DNA of 31,424 nucleotides, taken from positions 1 to 31,424 of the forward strand of contig JBGSUL010000076.1 of the NCBI GenBank assembly GCA_041736155.1, given 5' to 3'. The position numbers and the translations under genes were made by a program. The DNA comes from JANPLN01 sp041736155. GTDB taxonomy: Bacteria; Bdellovibrionota; Bdellovibrionia; Bdellovibrionales; JAGQZY01. Every line of letters starts with the position of its first letter. The stretch's first letter is position 1. Shown here one piece after another: positions 1-7,651 of the stretch. The notes under the pieces are model-generated. The model ran no database searches, was not told where the DNA came from, and worked only from the letters and a program-made list of their open reading frames with translations.

Positions 1-39
1 TTTTACCTCGTCGCTGAATTTTCTCTTTGGCTTTCCCAT
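1..39 (-). CDS. Transposase OrfA, N-terminal 13 residues only (partial)
   Basis: Thirteen codons remain before the window edge, reading MGKPKRKFSDEVK. The basic start followed by K-F-S-x-E-x-K is typical of the N-terminus of IS3-family OrfA, a helix-turn-helix protein that binds the IS ends. A good ribosome site (GGAGTCAGGA) sits directly upstream of the ATG at 39. It is oriented away from the IS end at 138, as expected for OrfA next to the left repeat. In this family OrfB, the DDE catalytic part, is usually made by frameshifting; it would lie beyond the window. Confidence 0.55.
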   Translation of the reverse strand, partial: MGKPKRKFSDEVK

Positions 40-138
40 TTCCTGACTCCTAAATGCTCTGAATATAGAGCAGCTTGGGCCAGCCCGCTATTGTAACTTC
101 TTCACCGTGTTAGACTCCAGCTTTACGCCCGCAGTCCA
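1..138 (-). mobile_element. Left end of an IS3-family-like insertion sequence (partial, runs off window)
   Basis: On the minus strand a putative terminal repeat begins at about 138 with TGGACTGCGGGCGTAAAGC, the general look of IS3-family ends (5'-TG, GC-rich). About 100 bases further in is the start of an OrfA-like transposase gene. A 6-bp stem (55-60 with 67-72, loop 61-66) lies just upstream of that gene; such hairpins are common near IS ends and can limit read-through translation. The element begins exactly where the neighbouring methyltransferase loses its homology-like sequence, so the insertion point is near 138/139. The right end, the second ORF and the target duplication lie outside the window. 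Family assignment is by motif only. Confidence 0.6.
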
Positions 139-421
139 GTCCTTGAGCATAAGAAAGTTGGTCGAGTGTTTTTCCAGCCGCTGCCAATTGTTTGTCATTG
201 AGATCAATACCGGTCAATTTAAGGTGTGGAAAGCGGCGCAAAAGAATAGAAGTTTGTGCGCCCACACCACAACCAACTTCGAGCAGATGTTGTACATCGG
301 TTAAGTCCACATTGCGATAGACGGCGTGTTCGGCAAACTCGGCTTGTCGGCGCAATCGTTCTTGCTCCGTGGGGGAGAAGCCGTGAAGATAGGGGAGGGA
401 TTTATTATCTTTTTTTGTCAT
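139..421 (-). pseudogene. Class I SAM-dependent methyltransferase, truncated by IS insertion
   Basis: About 94 N-terminal codons survive. They include glycine-rich motif I (LLEVGCGVG, residues 47-55) and the acidic residue of motif II (TGIDLN, D73), both of which bind S-adenosylmethionine in class I methyltransferases. After residue 93-94 the frame enters the insertion-sequence end and stops within about ten codons, at 110. The catalytic C-terminal half is absent here, so the product is very likely inactive. The start ATG at 421 is the only reasonable one. The substrate cannot be told. The 3' half should lie on the other side of the IS, to the left of the window. Confidence 0.7.
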
Positions 422-523
422 GGAACTAATATGAAGAATTATTGGGCATTCTGCAAGAAATAGGTTGATTACGAGCCCTAGAATTGAAAAAATCGTCAGT
501 GCAAACTAAATTTGGGAGTGTTT

Positions 524-1498
524 ATGAAAAAGATAATGATCTTTATCGTGCTGAGTTTGAGTTCTACTGTCTTTGGTGCCACAAACAAAATTTCGCAAGA
601 AGAGTTGGGAAAAATTCTATATTTTGACCCACGTCTATCTGCGGATGGGTCCATTTCCTGTAATTCTTGTCACAATGTGATGGGGGCTGGAGAAGATAAT
701 CGTGCTTTTTCCATGGGCGTAAAGGGGCAATTGGGGGGCCGTAGTTCTCCCTCTGTCTTTAATGCCACATTTTTATCTGTGCAGTTTTGGGATGGCAGAG
801 CTAAAGATTTAGAAGAACAGGCCAAAGGTCCAATGATCAACCCTGTAGAGATGGGGAACAAGGATCATAAGCAAGTCGTCGCGAGATTAGCAAAAATTCC
901 AGGTTATGTAGCTCTGTTCGATTCCGTTTATGGCAAGAAAAGTTTGAATATAGATAATATTGCAAAAGCGATTGCAGCTTACGAGAAAACATTGACGACA
1001 CTGAACAGTCCATTTGATGAATTTAAAAAAGGAAACAAAGCCGCTTTATCAGCCTTGGCTCAAAAAGGTTACAACACATTTCAGACAGTTGGTTGTGTCA
1101 CTTGTCACAGCGGAGATCACTTTTCAGGGCCGGCACTGCCAGTGGGTCAGGGTTTTTACATGAAGTTTCCAACCTTTGAGGGGACTTCTTTTGATAAAAA
1201 ATATCAATTTTCAAAAGACTTAGGCCGGTTTGAAGTGACAAAAAAAGAAGAAGATAAGCACATGTTCCGTGTTCCCACATTAAGAAATGTGGCGCACACG
1301 GCTCCGTATTTTCACAATGGAGCAGTCAAAACTTTAGATGAGGCTGTCCGTGTGATGGGGCAAGTCCAATTGAATAAAGAGTTAAAGTCCGACGAGGTGA
1401 AAAGTTTGGTGGCCTTCTTAGAGTCTTTGTCAGGAACGATCCCACCACAGACTATGCCGGTACTTCCGCTGACAGAAGGTTTTGTTGTAGCGGAATAG
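524..1498 (+). CDS. Di-haem cytochrome c peroxidase (CcpA/MauG family), periplasmic
   Basis: A 324-residue exported protein with a short signal peptide (MKKIMIFIVLSLSSTVFGA) and two c-type haem sites: CNSCH (C46, C49, H50) and CVTCH (C191, C194, H195). Family hallmarks are FWDGRA near residue 88, the MFRVPTLRNV segment near 247 and PYFHNG near 261. Bacterial cytochrome c peroxidases reduce periplasmic hydrogen peroxide with electrons from small cytochromes or quinol; MauG relatives oxidise proteins instead. Length and the spacing of the two haem domains fit the peroxidases. I chose the ATG at 524 because GGGAG lies 5-6 bases upstream and the signal peptide starts there; an in-frame TTG at 512 is less likely. 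It is transcribed alone and ends before a strong hairpin. Confidence 0.88.
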   Translation: MKKIMIFIVLSLSSTVFGATNKISQEELGKILYFDPRLSADGSISCNSCHNVMGAGEDNRAFSMGVKGQLGGRSSPSVFNATFLSVQFWDGRAKDLEEQAKGPMINPVEMGNKDHKQVVARLAKIPGYVALFDSVYGKKSLNIDNIAKAIAAYEKTLTTLNSPFDEFKKGNKAALSALAQKGYNTFQTVGCVTCHSGDHFSGPALPVGQGFYMKFPTFEGTSFDKKYQFSKDLGRFEVTKKEEDKHMFRVPTLRNVAHTAPYFHNGAVKTLDEAVRVMGQVQLNKELKSDEVKSLVAFLESLSGTIPPQTMPVLPLTEGFVVAE

Positions 1499-1515
1499 AA
1501 AATGAATAATTGAAA

Positions 1516-1535
1516 CGCCTCTCTTGCGAGAGGCG
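1516..1535. terminator. Hairpin between convergent genes, possible bidirectional terminator
   Basis: A perfect 8-bp stem, CGCCTCTC / GAGAGGCG, with a TTGC loop lies 17 bases after the peroxidase stop and 8 bases before the stop of the opposing 63-residue gene. No long T tract follows on the plus strand. On the minus strand the following bases (TTTCAATTATT) are T-rich. It probably ends transcription for one or both genes. Confidence 0.6.
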
Positions 1536-1542
1536 TAAGGCT

Positions 1543-1734
1543 TTATGCATTTTCTGCAGGGGCCTCAGCAGGAGCTGCTTTTTTCTTCGGTGGAGCTTTA
1601 AGAAATCCTTCTTTAGTCAGGATCTCAACTTTTTTCTCTGCGTTAACCCATTTTTGCTGGGCATCTAAAACACAGTAACGGCCACTCGATTTTTTGAATA
1701 CTTTGTATTCTTTCGTTTCTTTTACCTTTTCCAT
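1543..1734 (-). CDS. Small conserved-type basic protein with Lys/Ala/Pro-rich tail, function unknown
   Basis: 63 residues. The first 45 look like a small folded domain (FKKSSGRYCVLDAQQKWVN, then EILTKEGFLKAP). The tail is a low-complexity run of Lys, Pro, Ala and Glu (PPKKKAAPAEAPAENA). A very strong ribosome site, AAAAGGAGG, stands 4 bases before the ATG, which suggests high expression. It lies 69 bases downstream of a radical SAM gene on the same strand, so it could be co-transcribed. A peptide substrate for that enzyme is conceivable but not supported by a leader/core layout: there is one Cys and no repeats. More likely it is an abundant small cytoplasmic protein. I do not recognise a named family. 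Confidence 0.7.
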   Translation of the reverse strand: MEKVKETKEYKVFKKSSGRYCVLDAQQKWVNAEKKVEILTKEGFLKAPPKKKAAPAEAPAENA

Positions 1735-1803
1735 GAATCCTCCTTTTAATCAGCTTTAAGGGAATAGAGCTCCTGGAGGTATGAGTCAAGCGAATGCTTC
1801 AGC

Positions 1804-3051
1804 TTAAATTTCGTAAAAATGAGCAAAAACAGGAAGCGCTTGTTGCACATTCTGCTTTTTTAAAAGATCTCTGCGCACAGTGTAATCTCGACATTTATTT
1901 ATCAGTTGAACATCAGGTTGAGACTCTTTTAATTTATGTAGCCAAGGCTGGATCAATTCAGAGGACTTCTGGTGACGAGCTTGGAAGTCTTGTAATTCAT
2001 GGCAGACGTACTTTTTGGCTTCAGGGGGAAGATTTGTTATATTAAGAAAGTCAGGTTCAAATAGTGTAATCATTTGAATTTTTTCAAAATAGGGGTCATG
2101 CTCTTTGGACCATTCCAAAAAATCAATAATTCCAAAAATAGAATAGACTGAGACGGTAAAAAAGAATTTGTGATGAATTCCCTCTCGGAGAAGGAGAGTA
2201 AAATTATTTTTCCAACTGTCCCATTTTAAGGGGGCGCGAATATATTCTAGCTGCGAACCAACGCCGTCTATGGATAGGTGCATGGTGAGCCTTTTAAATT
2301 TTTTGAAAATATCAAGATGGTGACTCTTCAGAACAGTGAGATTGGTCGTAATCCAAAGCTCAATGTGCTTGGCGTGACCTTTCTCGACAATATTTTCGAG
2401 AAGATTGAAAAAAGCTGCATTGAGCAATGGTTCTCCACCGGTGAATTGTAAGTGTTGGAGATGTTCAATGGATTCATTCATATTGAGTCTAAACAAAGTC
2501 TCATCAGTCCAGTTCTTTTTTATCTTGTTCGCGGTGCTCAGGTCTTCAGCGAAACGATCATCTTTAAAACCGTCCTCAAGAATCTTTTCAATGTCGAGTG
2601 CTACACGATGACTACTCGTTGGCCAACACATCATACAACTAAGGTTACAAACGTTTGATAATTTTAAGTCGAGTTCAATAGGATCTGATGCAATAGTGGA
2701 TTTCTTCTTTAAAATTTCTTCACTTTGCAGATAAAACTGTTGAATTTTCTGCTGTCGCAAGGAGAGCTGACCACGTGCCTCTTCTTCGTAGCAATAGGAG
2801 CATTCTTCAGATGGAGAATCGTTTAGCATACGTTGTCGGAGTGATTGATAGTAGAGAGAGTTCCAGACTTTTTGGAAAGGGGTATTGTACCATTTAGCAA
2901 CTACGTTCTCATGTAGAATTTTTTTTTTCTGAACGCGACAGCAGACTTTATAGTCGCCATTTGGCCTTGAGCTTATATGTAACCATGGAAGTGGGCAAAA
3001 AAATTGTCTTTTGTGAGGCGCCATCTGTCCGGCAATATGGCATACTCTCAT
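1804..3051 (-). CDS. Radical SAM enzyme with N-terminal twitch-like Cys module (paralogue 1)
   Basis: 415 residues. The radical SAM core carries CNLSCMMC (C135, C139, C142), the CxxxCxxC motif for the 4Fe-4S cluster that cleaves S-adenosylmethionine, and a TGGEP motif near 204-208. Before the core is a Cys-rich segment with FCPLPW (C19), VCC (C37, C38) and CSYC (C84, C87). It resembles a SPASM/twitch-type auxiliary cluster placed at the N-terminus instead of the C-terminus. The same layout recurs in three other genes of this window. Substrate and reaction are unknown. The start at 3051 has only a weak ribosome site; ATG at 3024 is an alternative. It is divergent from the paralogue at 3117, with a 65-base shared upstream region. 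Confidence 0.85.
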   Translation of the reverse strand: MRVCHIAGQMAPHKRQFFCPLPWLHISSRPNGDYKVCCRVQKKKILHENVVAKWYNTPFQKVWNSLYYQSLRQRMLNDSPSEECSYCYEEEARGQLSLRQQKIQQFYLQSEEILKKKSTIASDPIELDLKLSNVCNLSCMMCWPTSSHRVALDIEKILEDGFKDDRFAEDLSTANKIKKNWTDETLFRLNMNESIEHLQHLQFTGGEPLLNAAFFNLLENIVEKGHAKHIELWITTNLTVLKSHHLDIFKKFKRLTMHLSIDGVGSQLEYIRAPLKWDSWKNNFTLLLREGIHHKFFFTVSVYSIFGIIDFLEWSKEHDPYFEKIQMITLFEPDFLNITNLPPEAKKYVCHELQDFQARHQKSSELIQPWLHKLKESQPDVQLINKCRDYTVRRDLLKKQNVQQALPVFAHFYEI

Positions 3052-3116
3052 TCGAAAATCCAGAATTCAACTCAACGCAGCTTTCTTTGTTTCTATTCCG
3101 TATGTAGGTTTTTCTC

Positions 3117-4268
3117 ATGCTCACTAAAAATAGTTGTATAGTTCCTTGGCGCTCAGTGTATGTAGCCCCTGATGGTAGAGTTGCAGTTTGCTGCGCCTAT
3201 GACAAAGGGGTTTATGGGCAAAAAAATAAAGAATTATTTCAAGAACATGAAGTCTTACACGAGGTACGCGAGCTATTTTCTCAGGATGCAATCCCTATTG
3301 GATGTCGAGATTGTTTTAAATTAGAAGCTCTGGGTGTTCAATCACGTAGGCAAAAAGCGCCACAAATGTACGACAAAATTGGCATTGATATAGAAACAGA
3401 GAAAGTACATGTTCAGCATCTAGATATTTCTTTTGGAAACGTTTGTAATCTTAAGTGCCGTTTTTGTGACCCCAAAAACTCTACAAAACTGCACGCCGAA
3501 TACAACGCATTATCTGCGATAAATCGACAAGTATGGCCGGCAAATAACAATCTTGTGATTGGGGAGAATACGCTAGTTTTGGAGAGGCTATTAAATATGC
3601 CAATCCAGGATGTTCGTTTTATAGAGATAAAAGGAGGAGAGCCGTTTCTTTATAAAAAACATATCGAATTTCTTCAAATATTAATTGAAAGATGCAATAC
3701 AAGCAAAACACATCTACTTTATACGACGAATGGAACAATTTTTGACCCTCGTGTTTTTCCCTACTGGAGAAAGTTTAGAGCTGTGAGTCTCATTTTCAGC
3801 ATAGATGGTACGGGTAGTGTTTACCAGTATATACGAGGGGGAGAAAATTTCTCTTTAGAGCAAGTTACTGAAAATATTTTGTCGTACGCTCAGGGTGAGC
3901 AACTTAACTTTTACCTTAAATTTTATTTTGTGGTTTGTGTTTATAATGTCTTGGATATTAAAAATTTTATTTTGTGGGCGCGTGAACTTAAGGCAAAGAT
4001 AAAACATCCGCTGAATATACATTTGGAATTACTGACTTTCCCAAAGCCACTCAGTGTATTTGTTCTACCTTTAGAAAAGAGACTGGCGATAGTCGAAGAA
4101 CTTAAAGAATTTCCTGAAGCGGAAGAGATTTGTAAATCTTTGCGGAGCGAAAAGGGGGAGGGCCAATCAGTAGAAGATTTTCTGTATTATACACAACAAG
4201 TGGATAAATACCGCAAAACAAATTTTCGTACAGAAATACCCGCTCTTGCTAATCTTTTAGATAGCTAA
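3117..4268 (+). CDS. Radical SAM enzyme with N-terminal twitch-like Cys module (paralogue 2)
   Basis: 383 residues, the shortest of the four related proteins. N-terminal ligands: C7 (CIVPW), C25 and C26 (VCC), C63 and C66 (CRDC). The core motif CNLKCRFC is at C110, C114 and C117, with KGGEP at 172-176, and FSIDG near 260 is the strand motif shared with its paralogues. The likely role is radical modification of an unknown substrate, with the N-terminal Cys set binding an auxiliary Fe-S cluster or the substrate (family-level inference). Its end overlaps by 4 bases the stop of the opposing oxygenase gene at 4265, with no room for a terminator. It is divergent from paralogue 1. Confidence 0.85.
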   Translation: MLTKNSCIVPWRSVYVAPDGRVAVCCAYDKGVYGQKNKELFQEHEVLHEVRELFSQDAIPIGCRDCFKLEALGVQSRRQKAPQMYDKIGIDIETEKVHVQHLDISFGNVCNLKCRFCDPKNSTKLHAEYNALSAINRQVWPANNNLVIGENTLVLERLLNMPIQDVRFIEIKGGEPFLYKKHIEFLQILIERCNTSKTHLLYTTNGTIFDPRVFPYWRKFRAVSLIFSIDGTGSVYQYIRGGENFSLEQVTENILSYAQGEQLNFYLKFYFVVCVYNVLDIKNFILWARELKAKIKHPLNIHLELLTFPKPLSVFVLPLEKRLAIVEELKEFPEAEEICKSLRSEKGEGQSVEDFLYYTQQVDKYRKTNFRTEIPALANLLDS

Positions 4269-5149
4269 TTGATCGGGTGCAGAAATTTCAAGAGTAATCC
4301 CATTTTTAGGGTCCAAGGAGTTCCGCGATTAGCCCCATTGTTTGTGGAGTGGAGTTGGCAAGAGTCGAAGACCAAAAGATCTCCCGGCGTCCAATTAAAG
4401 GTATTCTCTGGAGACAAACCAGTGAGTCGCACGGGTGGCGTCAGGTTTTTGCCGTCTGGTGTCTGAAAGAAATTTTTAAAGTGTTCCTCTGAATAAGGAA
4501 GTGAATTATCTAACATAGGAATTTCAGTACCAGTCTCATCATAAAATTGGACCTTGCTCATATCTGTAATAATTGGGTACGAGGATGCTATACCACGAGT
4601 TTTATTCCCATGATTGTAAACATGGGCCCAATCTAGGTGCCGTTGTTTAAAGAAACAGATTTGGCTTTCTGATTCAGGTGGAGTGACCCAAAGAGGTATA
4701 ATAATATTTCGCCAAGGGACCCAACTCCTCTGGGCATGTTGAGCGGGAAAACTATTGAGGTTTTGAAGGTAGTCTTCTTGGCGCAGAGAGTCTGTGTGGA
4801 GCCCATACTGACTTGGCGTTATAAAAAAATTCCCGTCGACAATAGGACTATTTTTCGCCCCTGGAAGGGCCATTTCAATTAGATTTTCGAGGTAATCGTA
4901 GCATTGCTTGAGGTTTCCTGAGATAAAAATGGTTCCATTAGCATTATGGCGAATGCGCCGGCCGTCTCGAAATGCAAAGGCGTAAAGCCATTGTCTTTGT
5001 TCTTTTGAGATTAATTCTTTGAAGCACTGAGATGGAGCAAGGTTCGAACGCATGGTGGACTGTGCTTGGGGATCATATAAATCACGAATGAATGACGCGC
5101 TATCTAGTTCTGACCAATTTTTGTGAGTGAGAACCGTTTCTCCATGCAT
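4265..5149 (-). CDS. Putative Fe(II)/2-oxoglutarate-dependent oxygenase
   Basis: 294 residues. An iron-binding facial triad can be proposed: H118 and D120 in YGLHTDS, and H267 in FDSCQLHST near the end, followed by R275 or K282 as a possible 2-oxoglutarate contact. WTPGDLLVFDS before the last His is typical of the double-stranded beta-helix in phytanoyl-dioxygenase-like proteins. Around 150 residues separate the HxD pair from the distal His, more than usual, so a large insert is present. Such enzymes hydroxylate or otherwise oxidise small molecules, sugars or side chains. It lies convergently against radical SAM paralogue 2 and divergently from paralogue 3, with 65 bases between starts. The substrate is unknown. 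Confidence 0.6.
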   Translation of the reverse strand: MHGETVLTHKNWSELDSASFIRDLYDPQAQSTMRSNLAPSQCFKELISKEQRQWLYAFAFRDGRRIRHNANGTIFISGNLKQCYDYLENLIEMALPGAKNSPIVDGNFFITPSQYGLHTDSLRQEDYLQNLNSFPAQHAQRSWVPWRNIIIPLWVTPPESESQICFFKQRHLDWAHVYNHGNKTRGIASSYPIITDMSKVQFYDETGTEIPMLDNSLPYSEEHFKNFFQTPDGKNLTPPVRLTGLSPENTFNWTPGDLLVFDSCQLHSTNNGANRGTPWTLKMGLLLKFLHPIN

Positions 5150-5214
5150 GTGGCCAACTTAGCTCATTTTTACTTACTATACATCATAAATTTGTGTAGA
5201 CTTCGAGCATCCAT

Positions 5215-6474
5215 ATGAACGAAATTATTGAGAAAAAATCAGCAAAAGAGAAGAATCGAAGTGATACCTTTTGTGTGGCACCTTGGGTACAGGTGGCAAC
5301 GAACTCCTCGGGTTATTTTCGGGTTTGTTGTCATAGTATATCCGGAAAAAATCTTATCCGCGATGAAGGTGGTCAGGCTCTACGGGTTGACCAGCATGGA
5401 ATAGAAGAGGCTTGGCATGCAGAGTCGTATCGAAGTATACGAACTCAATTTTTAGCGGGATTGCGACCAGAAATGTGCAGCCGCTGCTTTAAAGAAGAGG
5501 ATGCGGGGATCAAAAGTGCTAGGCAGAAGTGGAACGCTCGATGGACGTCCTTGCATGAGCAAGAAACCTTACCGCCTCTCGATATCAGGTATGTGGATTT
5601 ACGGCTCGGGAATCTTTGCAATCTTCGTTGTCGAATGTGTAATCCATATTCGAGCAGCCAGTGGGTAGACGAATGGAATCAGGTTGTTGGATTGGCACAG
5701 CTTGTTCCGCCCCAGGCATTAACGCAAGAAGAGCATACACGGCTGAAAAAACTAAATTGGTCAGAAAATGACAAAACATGGCAACACTTGGAAAAAATTA
5801 TTTCTACTGTCGAAGAGGTCTATCTTACTGGCGGAGAACCATTTTTATCTGAACAACAGGTTTTATTGCTTCGTAAAATGATTGAAGAAGGTTGCTCCGA
5901 TCGCATTAGCATTAAGTACAACACAAACCTTACAGTGCTGCCAGAAAAAGTCGTGGAACTGTGGAAATTTTTTCGTAAAGTTCAAGTCAACGTAAGTGTT
6001 GATGGTATTTCTCGTTTGAACGAATATATACGCCATCCTACCAAATGGTCTATTTTTGAAAAGAATTTCAGAAGAATTTGCGACTTACGCGATAGTGGAA
6101 TGCGCCTTGATATCGGCGTGCATACGACTGTACAGACCTACAACATTCTTCGCCTTGATGAAATTATTAGTTACTTTTATCCCATCGTTGGTTCACAACT
6201 GTATTTTAATATTTTAAATCACCCGCATTGTTTAAATATTCGTTGCCTTCCTGCGGAGTTAAAGAATTTAGCTCTAGAGAGATTGAGCTCTTTAAGAGAT
6301 CTGGATTCTGTAAATACAGTAATAGCTTATTTGGATATAGAAGAGGTGGAACAGAAAATCCATTTTGAAGAGTTTATTCAATATACAAAAAAATTAGATG
6401 AAATTAGGGGGCAAAATTTAATCGATTTTTGTCCGGAATTTGCTCCCTATTTCTCGCCTGTGAGTAATACTTAA
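5215..6474 (+). CDS. Radical SAM enzyme with N-terminal twitch-like Cys module (paralogue 3)
   Basis: 419 residues. N-terminal Cys set: C20 (FCVAPW), C38 and C39 (VCC), C88 and C91 (CSRC). The radical SAM motif CNLRCRMC is at C135, C139 and C142, with TGGEP at 205-209 and VSVDG near 262. YVDLRLGNLCNL is nearly the same as in paralogue 4 at 23043, so these two look closest within the family. The reaction is unknown. The last 71 bases run antisense into the end of the gene at 6404. The C-terminus resembles the ends of the other paralogues, so the overlap seems real and not an over-long reading frame. The start has a weak ribosome site. Confidence 0.85.
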   Translation: MNEIIEKKSAKEKNRSDTFCVAPWVQVATNSSGYFRVCCHSISGKNLIRDEGGQALRVDQHGIEEAWHAESYRSIRTQFLAGLRPEMCSRCFKEEDAGIKSARQKWNARWTSLHEQETLPPLDIRYVDLRLGNLCNLRCRMCNPYSSSQWVDEWNQVVGLAQLVPPQALTQEEHTRLKKLNWSENDKTWQHLEKIISTVEEVYLTGGEPFLSEQQVLLLRKMIEEGCSDRISIKYNTNLTVLPEKVVELWKFFRKVQVNVSVDGISRLNEYIRHPTKWSIFEKNFRRICDLRDSGMRLDIGVHTTVQTYNILRLDEIISYFYPIVGSQLYFNILNHPHCLNIRCLPAELKNLALERLSSLRDLDSVNTVIAYLDIEEVEQKIHFEEFIQYTKKLDEIRGQNLIDFCPEFAPYFSPVSNT

Positions 6475-7651
6475 ACCAACTGGGAGCGTGCCCAAAGCCA
6501 TCAATTTTGACGTTAGAGGCTCGCTCGAGAAAATATTTACCCCAGGGGTCTTTGCCGTGAATGATGGTTGCGGGGGCACGTTTCTTCAATAGCAGCATTA
6601 GAGATTGATAACTTTCAATTAGCTCAGAAGGTCCATGATTATATATACTGACGTTAAATGTGTAGATGTTGCTAATCCATAACCATGACTGTTGAACTTC
6701 GGCGCAGATATCTGCGATCAATTCAAAATGACTGATTAGATTTAGATGATAGTATTCTTTTTTTATTTTATAAAATAATGAGAGTCTCTCTGTATTTATT
6801 AGACTTGGGTGGTCTACTTTTTTCTGTTGGGAAATGGAGTCATAATTTGAAAATTTTTGGATTTCTAGAGGGGAAAGATGCGAATCGTTGATGTATTTTT
6901 TTAGTTCTAAAGATGCGAGATTACTGTCAAAATAGGAAATGGATTTGGCGGTGGTGTTTAACATTGAGTAAAGATCATTAACGTAGAACCCACTGGAGGG
7001 GACCACAAATCTATCAATTTTTTCATTTAAAAATTTACTAATTTCATTTTCTGTTATTGGTTCGTTATTGTAGAGATAAATTTTCCGACTGTGTTCCGCC
7101 CATGCAAGATTTCGTTTTTGGAGATTCTGGCTGTGTGTATCTGGGTGTTCTTGATGAGGTTCATTAAAAATCGATTCAACTGATTTAACATTCACTATTT
7201 TTTCGGGTTGAGCTGGGCTCGCAGCCAAGGGTGTGAGTTGCTTCAGACGTTGACCGGAACCTTTTCGCTTGAGGAAAGGAGATTTGCAGTCAAAAATATG
7301 AACGGCTCCCCAGGTATCATCTTCAGAATCACCAAAAAATTCGATATTTTTAGTATCTTGAAGGAGGGTATCAATAAACTCCTGTTTCAAAATGACGCCT
7401 GGTCGCAAGGAGATAGCTTTTTTAAAGCCCAAAGTCTGTGCGACAGACAAGCTCGATTCTAGATCGTCTGTAAGAATGCAGTTGATGTGTTGATGGAGCA
7501 TATTACTTAATATCATTAAGCTTGAATTGGTAAGCTCAGACGCCATCGAGTAATCATAGTTATTTGAGGGGGTGCAGAAAAAATCGTTTAAAAATATCCA
7601 AAGCGGTGCTTCGTTTGGATTTTCTTTCAATAAATGAAGGGTCATTTTCAT
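6404..7651 (-). CDS. Unrecognised 415-residue protein in the radical SAM cluster
   Basis: No family recognised. The N-terminal 110 residues have alternating strands and helices with TDDLESSLSVAQTLGFKKA and ISLRPG. A loosely conserved-looking linker follows (about 120-185, rich in polar residues and Pro). The C-terminal half contains VPSSGFYVNDL and ISYFDSNLASLELKK, a spacing that recalls, but does not prove, a nucleotide- or SAM-binding Rossmann fold (glycine-bearing loop, then an acidic residue after a strand). The ATG at 7651 overlaps the TGA of the upstream oxygenase (ATGA) and follows AAAAGG by 7 bases, so the two are translationally coupled. Its 3' end overlaps the opposing radical SAM gene by 71 bases. 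Confidence 0.75.
   Translation of the reverse strand: MKMTLHLLKENPNEAPLWIFLNDFFCTPSNNYDYSMASELTNSSLMILSNMLHQHINCILTDDLESSLSVAQTLGFKKAISLRPGVILKQEFIDTLLQDTKNIEFFGDSEDDTWGAVHIFDCKSPFLKRKGSGQRLKQLTPLAASPAQPEKIVNVKSVESIFNEPHQEHPDTHSQNLQKRNLAWAEHSRKIYLYNNEPITENEISKFLNEKIDRFVVPSSGFYVNDLYSMLNTTAKSISYFDSNLASLELKKYINDSHLSPLEIQKFSNYDSISQQKKVDHPSLINTERLSLFYKIKKEYYHLNLISHFELIADICAEVQQSWLWISNIYTFNVSIYNHGPSELIESYQSLMLLLKKRAPATIIHGKDPWGKYFLERASNVKIDGFGHAPSWFKYYSQARNREQIPDKNRLNFAP

Noticed and set aside
1543..1734. Classical RiPP precursor next to radical SAM gene
   Set aside because: No leader/core division, cleavage motif, repeated residues or Cys-rich core; kept only as a low-interest finding.
1794..2045. 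83-codon plus-strand frame
   Set aside because: Lies antisense inside radical SAM paralogue 1, whose coding sequence and C-terminal homology with its paralogues is clear; no ribosome site.
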